DNA from: an uncultured Bacteroidia bacterium
GTDB lineage: Bacteria > Bacteroidota > Bacteroidia > Bacteroidales > UBA932
Direction of reading: 5' to 3'
Assembly: GCA_902781705.1 (NCBI GenBank)
Contig: CACZKE010000008.1
Span: 62,001-126,000, forward strand
DNA length: 64,000 bases
Below, one piece after another: positions 49,201 to 56,708 of this stretch; the first letter of the stretch is position 1, and each line of letters opens with the position of its first letter. A program made the position numbers and the translations under genes. The notes beneath the pieces were generated by a model, which worked only from the letters and a program-made list of their open reading frames with translations, was not told the origin of the DNA and did not search any database.

Positions 49201-50176
49201 GAAGGGTATGGCCACCCTGGATACCTGGAGCCGGTGCACGCTTCCGAACGGCCTTTTCACCGTCCGGTATGACGAACCGGACGGCCCCATCGACGCCTGC
49301 AACCTGGGCACGGCGGCGGTGAATTTCTTTGAAGCTTACGATGTCGCGAAGGAATGCGGGTATGAGCGGCCGGAATATGAACGGGTCGCTTACGGCATTT
49401 GTGATTTCGTCGTCAAGGACCAGCAGGAGAACGGCTGCTATGCCAAGGGATGGCAACCGGACGGGACGTGCATATACCGGGAAGGGACCATCGGCTGTTT
49501 CCTCGTCCCCGCCATGATCGAGGCGTACCGCCGGAGCGGTAACGAGGTCTATCTCCAATCCGCCCGGAGGGCTTATGACTATTATATGGCCGAGCTGCAG
49601 GAACAGGGATTCACGACGGCCGGTGCGCTGGACACCTGGTGCATCGACAAGGAATCGTCCATCTCCCTGCTCCGCTCCGCCCTGCGGTTCCACCGCCTGA
49701 CCGGCGAGAAATCCTTCCTGGAGGATGCCGTGGCCGTATCCTACTATCTCTCCACCTGGCTTTGGCACTATGACGGGGCCTATCCTGAGGACGACGCGTT
49801 TTCGCAGTACGGCCTGCATACGTTCGGCTTCACTTCCGTGTCGGTCCAGCACAATCATCTGGACCCGTATGCGCTCTACTGGGTCCCCGAATGGGTGGAA
49901 CTTTCGGAACTGACCGGTGACCGGCAGTGGCTGGAGAAGGCGCGCGCCATCTGGCTGGCCGGCAATCAGTTGCTTTCCGACGGAACGCTCCGGGTGAACG
50001 GGCTGCTCCGTCCGGCCGGATCCCAGAACGAGGCCTATTTCGAATGCGGCTGGGGACTGGGCCCCGCCGGCGCCTACAACCGCGAAGGCGGACGAATCAA
50101 CGACTGGCTGGTGGCCTGGCCCGGTGCATTCCGGCTGGAAACGCTCCGCCACCTGGATAACTGGACGATCCTATGA
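46259..50176 (+). CDS. Double six-hairpin glycosidase-like protein, unassigned family
   Basis: 1305 residues; N-terminus MSGISLIVAALLAVLPAIGQ looks like a type I signal peptide. Two similar halves are visible. Half one: a beta-sandwich (about 27-260), then an (alpha/alpha)6-type barrel (about 265-620) with MHGPGGESYYAAIWANDQAE, SIIAEGTDIWNGAGDRGDAA and GLLTQQGSETFWDRSTLYAL, and a beta tail. Half two: another beta-sandwich (about 710-900), then a second helical barrel (about 910-1300) with FEIGWCGQNASYAITLLQDY, GALDTWCIDKESSISLLRSA and SVQHNHLDPYALYW. I cannot place either barrel in a GH family; clan GH-L or similar six-hairpin folds are the nearest resemblance. Conserved acidic residues in the first barrel suggest hydrolase activity. 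It overlaps the GH31 start by 4 nt. Confidence 0.6.
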   Translation: MSGISLIVAALLAVLPAIGQGGEPHRWTLEDAGTGIVFTPSETMLPCEDHIEMSGEQMSVVLRWGVGKDRSFHCERSLVFPMLRTVPNNTHASLMHRMGVDIPSLVSVNGYSLRNERVESVRLDGCLEVAGTFASGRSGTAPSVRMKRRIFPSVCAPLLGETYELENLGNRPATVFVPAFSQVFTTPADQGVTGSYVIRGDVFGAGTFRLAPGETLRFGACFQAYREGEDMLRPDLDAEWSVRRAYLDEVDGNLVLETPDPVLDREFRFAKIRASESIYKTAGGYMHGPGGESYYAAIWANDQAEYVNPFFPFLGYGKGNESAMNAYRHFARFMNPGYTPIPSSIIAEGTDIWNGAGDRGDAAMIAHGAARYALECGNREEAEELWPLIEWCLEYCHRKRNAAGVVRSDSDELEGRFPAGEANLSTSTLYYDGLLSAAMLSRSLGLHASEARRYEARAHRLAKAIESYFGAEVQGFHTYRYYDGNEVLRSWICLPLIVGLTERTEGTIAALTSDKLMTENGLLTQQGSETFWDRSTLYALRGMYIAGDTGTAGDFLHRYSARRLLGDHVPYPIEAWPEGSQRHLSAESGLYARVVTEGMFGIRPTGFRSFRLTPRLAAAWPRMALRHIRAFGGDFDICVRRLDGNKLEVRVLDHCQARSGRWVLSDGGGLDIDLDRLPDDEPFHWEALPEGLVLKEGATTLGEFRIPALPGITHREKAERLDERTFRIDCAFTATKDLDSTRLEAGFVHLSSCPFWMIPSVSYNGNEWGRGKEPKGAREGGEWRTTAARRISIPGAMYSEGERYAVATWTEPPHEDRMNYSVSIRPEQEQVGHHYIWPEEEMPLTYVSRDRFETGYRKRASLRKGESVRLSLYVHVTPLREGHAAMRSFLDKAWELAPKPDVEVFPPEKVWELGVRYAKESLWAEEGDYKGFSIGLLPEPDGTWKQRGGGKFEIGWCGQNASYAITLLQDYLRNGSRESLEKGMATLDTWSRCTLPNGLFTVRYDEPDGPIDACNLGTAAVNFFEAYDVAKECGYERPEYERVAYGICDFVVKDQQENGCYAKGWQPDGTCIYREGTIGCFLVPAMIEAYRRSGNEVYLQSARRAYDYYMAELQEQGFTTAGALDTWCIDKESSISLLRSALRFHRLTGEKSFLEDAVAVSYYLSTWLWHYDGAYPEDDAFSQYGLHTFGFTSVSVQHNHLDPYALYWVPEWVELSELTGDRQWLEKARAIWLAGNQLLSDGTLRVNGLLRPAGSQNEAYFECGWGLGPAGAYNREGGRINDWLVAWPGAFRLETLRHLDNWTIL

Positions 50177-52413
50177 GAAAGATTGCAATCATTCCTCTTT
50201 TGACTTTAGCCCTCTTCTCCTGCCGGGAACAGGAGGTTCGGATTCCCGTGCCGGAAGGTACCCTGTATATCGAACCGCTCACGGAGGATGCCATCCGTGT
50301 CCGGGTCCTGCCCGAAGGAGCGGTTCCGCTGGAGGAACTGATTTATACCCAACCGGTTCAGAAGCCGAAATACCGGGTTCGCAGAAGCGGCGGCGACGTG
50401 ACGGTGACGACAGCCCGTCTCACTGCGGTGTATCATGCCTCCGAGGGAAGGATCCTTTTCAAGGATGCCGACGGTCAGGTGCTGCTGGAAGAAAAGAGCC
50501 GTTCCCTGCAGCCCACACAAGTCCGCGATCACTCCGCTTATGACATTACGCAGTCTTTCGTGTCTCCGGAAGGGGAGGCGCTGTTCGGTACCGGACAGTT
50601 CCAGGACGGCTACCTGGATATCCGTGGCCTGACCCGCAGGCTGACGCAGGTCAATTCCCAGATTTCCCTGCCGATGATCCTTTCCAACCGGGGATACGGC
50701 CTTCTGTGGCACAACTACGGATTGACGGAATTCAACCCTTCCGAAGGACTTCAGCCGCTCACCCTCGCCGAAGCGTCGGTGGAATCCGCTTCTGTCAACG
50801 TGACGGGGACTTCCGGCAATTTCATGGAAATCAGGCGTTTCAACCGCTATGCCGGTGAAATCGACCTCCCGGAGGATGGTGAATACGCCCTGCTGCTGGA
50901 TGTAGGCAGTTCCATGGCCCGCAAACAGTATCTCGCGGTGGACGGGGAGGTCCTCGTGGACTTTTCCAATTTCTGGCTGCCGCCCACGGTTGCGGCCAAG
51001 GCGTACCTGACCTCTGGAAGTCACCGGGTGGAAGTCCGGGGTGCCGAAGGGGATGCGCCCGTACTCGGCTGGCGGCGGATCACGCCGGAAACCACCTTCC
51101 ACAGTCCTGTGTCCCAAGGGATTGACTATACCGTTTTCGCCGGGAACGCCGATGCCGTCATGCACGCTTTCCGCCGCCTGAGCGGAGCAGTGCCTCCGAT
51201 GCCGGATTGGGCTTTCCGGTACATCCATTGCCGGGAGCGGTTCGATACACAGGAAGAACTCCTGACGGCCGCCCGCCGTTTCCATGCCGAAGGCCTTCCG
51301 GTGGGAACCATCGTCCAGGACTGGCAGTGGTGGGGAAAGCATGGCTGGAATGCCATGCGGTTCGACGAGGACAAGTATCCCGATCCCACGGGCATGGTCC
51401 GGGAACTGCACGGAATGGACCAGCACCTGATGCTGTCCGTGTGGTCCAAAGTGGACCGGACCTCGGAAGTGGGGCGGCAGATGGAAGAGAACGGGTATTA
51501 CATCGAAGGAACGGACTGGGTGGATTTCTTCAAGCCCGAAGCCGCGGCGTGCTACTGGGAGAATTTCCGGGAACGCCTGCTGCCGGTGGGCATCGACGCC
51601 TGGTGGCTGGATGCGACGGAGCCGGAGAACGATGACCTGGCGAACCGTTCCGTGGGCCCGGACGGCATTCCGGGAGAATTCTACCGCAACGTGTATCCGC
51701 TGAAGGTCGTCGGAACGGTCTATGAAGGGCTTCGCAAGGATGCCCCCGAACGCCTTCCCGTCATCCTGACCCGGAGTGCTTTCCCCGGCATCCAGCGATA
51801 CGGTGCCATGACCTGGAGCGGGGATGTCGGTGCCGATTGGGGCTCTTTCCGCCGCCAGATCGCGGGCGGACTGGGCCAGATGGCCGCCGGCCTGCCCTGG
51901 TGGACCTACGATGCCGGCGGATTCTTCCGCCCGACTGGCCAATATGCCGACCCCGATTACCAGGAATGCATGCTCCGCTGGATCCAGACGGCCGTCTATC
52001 TCCCCTTCATGCGGGTCCACGGGTATGTGAGCCGTACGGAGCCCTGGGAGTATCCGGAGCCCGTCCGGCACCTTTTCGAGGACGCCGTCCGGCGGCGCGA
52101 ATCCCTGCAGCCCTATATCCTCCGGCACGCCCGGCGCGTGTGGGAGGAGGACTATACGCTCATGCGTCCGCTCGTCTTCGATTTCCCGGACGATGCGGAG
52201 GCGCTCCGCCAGGACTGCGAGTTCATGTTCGGCCCCGAGTACCTGGTGTGCCCGGTGACGGCTCCGAAGGTGACCTCCTGGCGTGTGTATCTTCCTGAAA
52301 ATGAGGGTGGATGGGAATATATCCGGGACGGCTCCGTGTATGAGGGAGGCCGCTATGCCGAGGTTCCCGTCGATTTGGAGAATATCCCAGTGTTCAAACG
52401 AGTGACTGAATGA
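50173..52413 (+). CDS. GH31 alpha-xylosidase/alpha-glucosidase-like lipoprotein with inserted PA14
   Basis: 746 residues; lipoprotein signal TLALFSC. Starts in the stop of the preceding gene (ATGA). An N-terminal GH31 beta domain (LFGTGQFQDGYLDIRGL) is interrupted by a PA14-like insert (about 215-310, EDGEYALLLDVGSSMARKQ). The barrel has PDWAFRYIHCRERFDT, GTIVQDWQWWGKHGWNAM, IDAWWLDATEPE (nucleophile Asp480) and MTWSGDVGADWGSF (acid Asp551). The PA14 insert and the LDATEPE form resemble xyloglucan alpha-xylosidases such as those of Bacteroides loci. GH31 also includes alpha-glucosidases, so alpha-xylosidase is the preferred but not proven activity. Coupled to the GH3 gene downstream. Confidence 0.88.
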   Translation: MRKIAIIPLLTLALFSCREQEVRIPVPEGTLYIEPLTEDAIRVRVLPEGAVPLEELIYTQPVQKPKYRVRRSGGDVTVTTARLTAVYHASEGRILFKDADGQVLLEEKSRSLQPTQVRDHSAYDITQSFVSPEGEALFGTGQFQDGYLDIRGLTRRLTQVNSQISLPMILSNRGYGLLWHNYGLTEFNPSEGLQPLTLAEASVESASVNVTGTSGNFMEIRRFNRYAGEIDLPEDGEYALLLDVGSSMARKQYLAVDGEVLVDFSNFWLPPTVAAKAYLTSGSHRVEVRGAEGDAPVLGWRRITPETTFHSPVSQGIDYTVFAGNADAVMHAFRRLSGAVPPMPDWAFRYIHCRERFDTQEELLTAARRFHAEGLPVGTIVQDWQWWGKHGWNAMRFDEDKYPDPTGMVRELHGMDQHLMLSVWSKVDRTSEVGRQMEENGYYIEGTDWVDFFKPEAAACYWENFRERLLPVGIDAWWLDATEPENDDLANRSVGPDGIPGEFYRNVYPLKVVGTVYEGLRKDAPERLPVILTRSAFPGIQRYGAMTWSGDVGADWGSFRRQIAGGLGQMAAGLPWWTYDAGGFFRPTGQYADPDYQECMLRWIQTAVYLPFMRVHGYVSRTEPWEYPEPVRHLFEDAVRRRESLQPYILRHARRVWEEDYTLMRPLVFDFPDDAEALRQDCEFMFGPEYLVCPVTAPKVTSWRVYLPENEGGWEYIRDGSVYEGGRYAEVPVDLENIPVFKRVTE

Positions 52414-54506
52414 TGATGCGAAAACTGTCTGTTCTGGCGGCCCTTCTGGCCGCGGCGCTTCCTGCCCTCGCGCAGTCCGAAGCCTGGAAGAATGAAACCC
52501 TCCCCATCGGCGACCGGGTGGAGGCCCTGTTGGAAACGCTGACGGTCGACGAGAAGATCGACCTGCTCCGGGCGACATCCCCTGGCGTTCCGCGGGTGGG
52601 CATCGACAAGTACTATCACGGGAACGAGGCGCTGCACGGGATTGTCCGTCCCGGGAATTTCACGGTGTTCCCGCAGGCCATCGCACTTTCCGCAATGTGG
52701 AATCCCGCCCTGCTGGAGCGCATTTCCGGCGTGGTCTCCGATGAGGCGCGGGCCCGGTGGAACGAGTTGGAGCGCGGGAAGAAACAGACGGCCCAGTACA
52801 GCGACCTCCTGACCTTCTGGTCGCCGACGGTGAATATGGCGCGGGATCCCCGCTGGGGCCGTACGCCCGAGACCTACGGGGAAGATCCGTTCCTGTCCGG
52901 CGAAAACGGCGCCGCCTTCGTGCGGGGCCTGCAGGGCTACGATCCCCGTTATCTGAAAGTAGTCTCCACGCCCAAGCATTTCACGGCGAACAACGAGGAA
53001 CACAACCGCTTCGAGTGCAATGCCGTCATCAGCGAGAAGCAACTCCGCGAGTACTATCTGCCGGCCTTCGAGGCCTGCGTACGGCGGGGGCATGCGCAGT
53101 CCGTCATGTCGGCCTACAATGCGGTGAACGGCATTCCCTGCTCGGCGAACCCGTGGCTGCTGACGACCCTCCTGCGGGATGAATGGGGCTTTGACGGCTA
53201 CGTGGTTTCCGACTGCGGCGCCATCGGCTGCATCGTCGATGACCACCATTACGTGAAACAGCGGGAGACGGCGGCCGCCCTGGCCCTGCAGGCGGGGCTG
53301 GACCTGGAATGCGGCGACAACATGTACATTGAACCGCTCCACCGGGCATATCAACTGCACCTGGTGAGCGATGCCGACATCGACCGCGCCGCCCGCCGCG
53401 TACTCACGGCGAAGATGCGGCTGGGCTTGTTCGACGATCCCGAAGGCAATCCCTACAATCGTCTCTCTCCCTCCATCGTCGGTTCGAAGGAGCACCGGGA
53501 TCTGGCCTTGCAGGCGGCCCGGGAGTCGATCGTCCTCCTGAAGAACGAGAAGAACATGCTTCCCTTGAAGAAGGTGCGCAGCATCGCGGTCGTGGGCCTG
53601 AACGCCGACAAGTGCGAGTTCGGCGATTACAGCGGAACGCCGGTGACGGAGCCGGTTTCCATCCTGGACGGCATCCGGGCCGCGGCGGGGAAGGGCGTGA
53701 AGGTTACGCACGTACCGTGGGACGAACCCGTGGAAAAGGCCGTGGCCGCCGTCCGGAACGCCGGCGTCGTCGTGGCTGTCATGGGCATCAACAAGGATAT
53801 CGAGAGAGAGGGCCAGGACCGGTCGGACCTGAACCTTCCCGCCGACCAGCGGGAGTATATCCAGAAGATCTACCGGGCCAACCCGAACATGGTGCTGGTG
53901 CTCGTCGCCGGCAGCCCGCTCTCCATCGTCTGGGAAGACAAGAACGTTCCCGCCATCGTCAATGCCTGGTATCCCGGGCAGGAGGGGGGCACGGCTGTCG
54001 CCGATGTCCTGTTCGGCAAGTATAATCCGGCCGGCCGCCTGCCTGTGACCTTCTATTACAGCGTGGACGACCTTCCCGCCTTCGACGACTACGACATTAC
54101 CAGGCGTACCTACAAGTATTTTGACGGGGATGTCCTGTATCCTTTTGGCTATGGCCTCAGTTACAGCAGTTTCCGCTATTCCGGACTGAAAGTCCGGGAC
54201 AAGGGGGAGACGGTCGATGTGACCTTCGACATCAAGAATGCCGGCCGCTATGAAGGCGATGAGGTTGCCCAGGTCTATGTCCGGCTTCCCGAATACGAAG
54301 GGAAGGCCCCCATCTCGGAACTGCGGGGCTTCCAGCGGGTGCACCTGAAGCGGGGAGAGACGCGTACGGTGACGTTCTCCCTCCGCCGCGAAGACCTCCG
54401 GTACTGGAGCGAGACAAAGCAGGCGTTCGTGGTTCCGGAAGGGCTCCCCGAAATCAGGGTAGGCGCTTCCTCCCGGGATATCCGGCTCACCTGGCCATTG
54501 GAATAA
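52410..54506 (+). CDS. GH3 beta-xylosidase/beta-glucosidase-type enzyme
   Basis: 698 residues with a type I signal peptide (LAALLAAALPALAQ), overlapping the GH31 stop (ATGATGATG gives several possible starts). GH3 features: YYHGNEALHGIVRPGNFTVF, WSPTVNMARDPRWGRTPETY, TPKHFTANNEEHNRFECNA, MSAYNAVNGIPCSANPWL and GYVVSDCGAI (nucleophile Asp268), then LLKNEKNMLPLKKVRSIAVV and a fibronectin-III-like end (YPFGYGLSYSSFRYS). The ARDPRWGR...ETYGEDP pattern and the absence of PA14 are usual in bacterial beta-xylosidases. Together with GH31 upstream this pair suits xyloglucan or xylan side chains. Confidence 0.9.
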   Translation: MMMRKLSVLAALLAAALPALAQSEAWKNETLPIGDRVEALLETLTVDEKIDLLRATSPGVPRVGIDKYYHGNEALHGIVRPGNFTVFPQAIALSAMWNPALLERISGVVSDEARARWNELERGKKQTAQYSDLLTFWSPTVNMARDPRWGRTPETYGEDPFLSGENGAAFVRGLQGYDPRYLKVVSTPKHFTANNEEHNRFECNAVISEKQLREYYLPAFEACVRRGHAQSVMSAYNAVNGIPCSANPWLLTTLLRDEWGFDGYVVSDCGAIGCIVDDHHYVKQRETAAALALQAGLDLECGDNMYIEPLHRAYQLHLVSDADIDRAARRVLTAKMRLGLFDDPEGNPYNRLSPSIVGSKEHRDLALQAARESIVLLKNEKNMLPLKKVRSIAVVGLNADKCEFGDYSGTPVTEPVSILDGIRAAAGKGVKVTHVPWDEPVEKAVAAVRNAGVVVAVMGINKDIEREGQDRSDLNLPADQREYIQKIYRANPNMVLVLVAGSPLSIVWEDKNVPAIVNAWYPGQEGGTAVADVLFGKYNPAGRLPVTFYYSVDDLPAFDDYDITRRTYKYFDGDVLYPFGYGLSYSSFRYSGLKVRDKGETVDVTFDIKNAGRYEGDEVAQVYVRLPEYEGKAPISELRGFQRVHLKRGETRTVTFSLRREDLRYWSETKQAFVVPEGLPEIRVGASSRDIRLTWPLE

Positions 54507-54527
54507 ACAACTTAAACCTGAATTGAT

Positions 54528-56708
54528 ATGAAAAAAGTGATGCTGACGATTCTTGCGGTGCTCCTGTGGATTCTCCCGGCCGCCGCGCAGGGCGTTTCCG
54601 TGGAAACGGCCCGTTTCCATGTGGGAGATGACATGGCCTGGCTGCAGGCCGGATTCGACGACAGTTCCTGGCAGGTACTGGCCCTGAACAGGGACTGGAA
54701 CCAGCAGGGTATCCGCAATACGGAAGGATTTGGCTGGTACCGGATCCATGTCGTGATCCCGTCCACCCTGAAGAAAGGCGTCATGGAACAGGTCCTGCTG
54801 GACCTCGGCCCCATCGACGATACGGACGAGACCTGGCTCAACGGCGTCCTGGTGGGCAAGACCGGCCGGAATCCGGGAGACGAAGGCGGCTATGAAGGCA
54901 AGTGGCAGGCCCCCCGGCGTTATATCGTGGACCCGAAACTGGTGAAGTGGGACCAGGAGAACGTCATCGCCGTCCGGGTCTATAACGGCGGTGATCCGGG
55001 CGGTTTCTATTCCCGTCCGGCCTGGATCGGAAAGCCCACCCTTTGCGATTATGTGTCCATGTCCCTCGTCGGGAAGGATGGCGCCTACACGGCGACGCTC
55101 CGTTCCGCCATCAAGACCTCCGGAACCTTTGAGACGGTGATCATGGATCCCGTTACGGAAAAGGAACAGCCGACGCAGCCGAAAAAATTGAAACTTTCTC
55201 CGAAGAAAGAGATTACGGTTCCTGTCAAAGCCGCGGAGAACTCCCGCCTCACCGTCATCTACCGGGATGACAAGTTCGACGAAACGCTTGAGGCCGAAGT
55301 CTGCACGCCGTACATCCTCACGCCGCCGGCACCGGCCACGCCGCGCTACAACGGACCGCTCGTGTTCGGCGTACGCCCCGGTTCCCCGGTCATCTTCCGG
55401 CTGGCTTTCTCGGGTGACAAGCCCATGAAATATGCCGTCGAGGGCCTTCCGGAAGGGGTGAAACTGGATCCGGACAAGGGCGTCCTGAGCGGCTGCGTTG
55501 CGAAGGAAGGGGATTATCCGCTGGTCCTCGTCGCCAGGAATGCCAAGGGTGAAGCCCGTGCCGAATTCACGCTGAAAGTGGGGGCGCAGATCGCTCTGAC
55601 TCCGCCGATGGGCTGGAACTCCTGGAACTGCTGGGGCACCAGCGTTTCGCAGGAACGGGTCATGGCGTCGGCCGCTGCCTTCCTGAACGCCGGTCTGGCC
55701 GATTACGGCTATTCCTACATCAACATCGACGATGCCTGGGAGGCGGCCGAGCGCAATCCGGACGGGACCATCGCCACGAACGAAAAGTTCCCGGACATGA
55801 AGGGGCTCGCCGACTGGCTGCATGGGAACGGTCTGAGACTGGGTATCTATTCCTCCCCGGGCGACCGCACCTGCGGCGGCTATCTGGGCACCCTGGACCA
55901 TGAGAAGCAGGATGCCGAAACCTGGAATGCCTGGGGCATCGACTACCTGAAATACGACTGGTGCGGGTACGCGAAAGTGTTCGATCCCAGCAGCGACCAC
56001 TCCACGGCGGCATATATGCGCCCCTATGTGAAGATGCAGCAGTACCTGCGCGAGCAGCCGCGCGACATCTTCTATTCCCTGTGCCAGTACGGCATGGCCA
56101 ATGTGTGGGAGTGGGGCGCCTTCATCGACGCGAACTCCTGGCGCACGACGGGGGACATCACCGATACCTGGGATTCCCTGTACAGCATCGGCTTCGAGCA
56201 GCAGGTGGGCCTGCACCCCTATGCCGGTCCCGGCCATTGGAACGATCCGGACATGCTCGTCGTGGGCAAGGTGGGCTGGAGCGACAATCTCCGCGACAGC
56301 CGGCTCACCCCGGACGAGCAGTACACGCACATCTCCCTGTGGTCGCTCCTTGCCGCGAACATGCTCATCGGCTGCGACCTCTCCCAGATCGATGCGTTTA
56401 CCTTCAACCTCCTGTGCAACAACGAAGTGAATGCCGTGAACCAGGATATCCTGGGCAAGCAGGCGCACCAGGATGTCGTGGAGGACGGCATGCAGATGTG
56501 GAGCCGCGAACTGTATGACGGCGGTATCGCCGTGGGTATCTTCAATCTCAACGACGGGACGGTCCCGGTGGACCTCGCCGGTGCGCTGGGCAAGATCGGC
56601 ATCGAGGGTGTGGAAACGGTCCGCGACCTCTGGCGCCAGAAGGATATCCCGATGGGTACCTACAATATCCCGTCGCACGGCGTTCTTTATGTTAAAGTGA
56701 AAAAATGA
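54528..56708 (+). CDS. GH27 alpha-galactosidase with N-terminal jelly roll and Ig-like domain
   Basis: 726 residues; type I signal peptide ILAVLLWILPAAAQ. Residues about 22-180 are a galactose-binding-like jelly roll (GFGWYRIHVVIPSTLKK, VLLDLGPIDDTDETWLNG), 265-360 a putative Ig domain of the He_PIG type (FRLAFSGDKPMKYAVEGLPE), 365-650 the GH27 barrel and the rest a C-terminal beta domain. Barrel motifs are PPMGWNSWNCWG, INIDDAWEAAE, YLKYDWCGYA (nucleophile Asp477) and HWNDPDMLVVGKVGW (acid candidate Asp575). GH27 enzymes release terminal alpha-galactose or beta-L-arabinopyranose. Its stop overlaps the GH78 start by 4 nt. Confidence 0.9.
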   Translation: MKKVMLTILAVLLWILPAAAQGVSVETARFHVGDDMAWLQAGFDDSSWQVLALNRDWNQQGIRNTEGFGWYRIHVVIPSTLKKGVMEQVLLDLGPIDDTDETWLNGVLVGKTGRNPGDEGGYEGKWQAPRRYIVDPKLVKWDQENVIAVRVYNGGDPGGFYSRPAWIGKPTLCDYVSMSLVGKDGAYTATLRSAIKTSGTFETVIMDPVTEKEQPTQPKKLKLSPKKEITVPVKAAENSRLTVIYRDDKFDETLEAEVCTPYILTPPAPATPRYNGPLVFGVRPGSPVIFRLAFSGDKPMKYAVEGLPEGVKLDPDKGVLSGCVAKEGDYPLVLVARNAKGEARAEFTLKVGAQIALTPPMGWNSWNCWGTSVSQERVMASAAAFLNAGLADYGYSYINIDDAWEAAERNPDGTIATNEKFPDMKGLADWLHGNGLRLGIYSSPGDRTCGGYLGTLDHEKQDAETWNAWGIDYLKYDWCGYAKVFDPSSDHSTAAYMRPYVKMQQYLREQPRDIFYSLCQYGMANVWEWGAFIDANSWRTTGDITDTWDSLYSIGFEQQVGLHPYAGPGHWNDPDMLVVGKVGWSDNLRDSRLTPDEQYTHISLWSLLAANMLIGCDLSQIDAFTFNLLCNNEVNAVNQDILGKQAHQDVVEDGMQMWSRELYDGGIAVGIFNLNDGTVPVDLAGALGKIGIEGVETVRDLWRQKDIPMGTYNIPSHGVLYVKVKK

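Noticed and set aside
46289..50152. Very long open frame on the minus strand opposite the double six-hairpin gene
   Set aside because: It exactly mirrors the plus-strand gene, has no domain or signal peptide and is rich in Arg/Gly/Pro/His, as expected for an antisense shadow in GC-rich DNA.
52353..56678. Minus-strand open frame of over 1400 codons
   Set aside because: It spans two well-supported plus-strand genes (GH3, GH27) and has no recognisable content; an artefact of codon bias.
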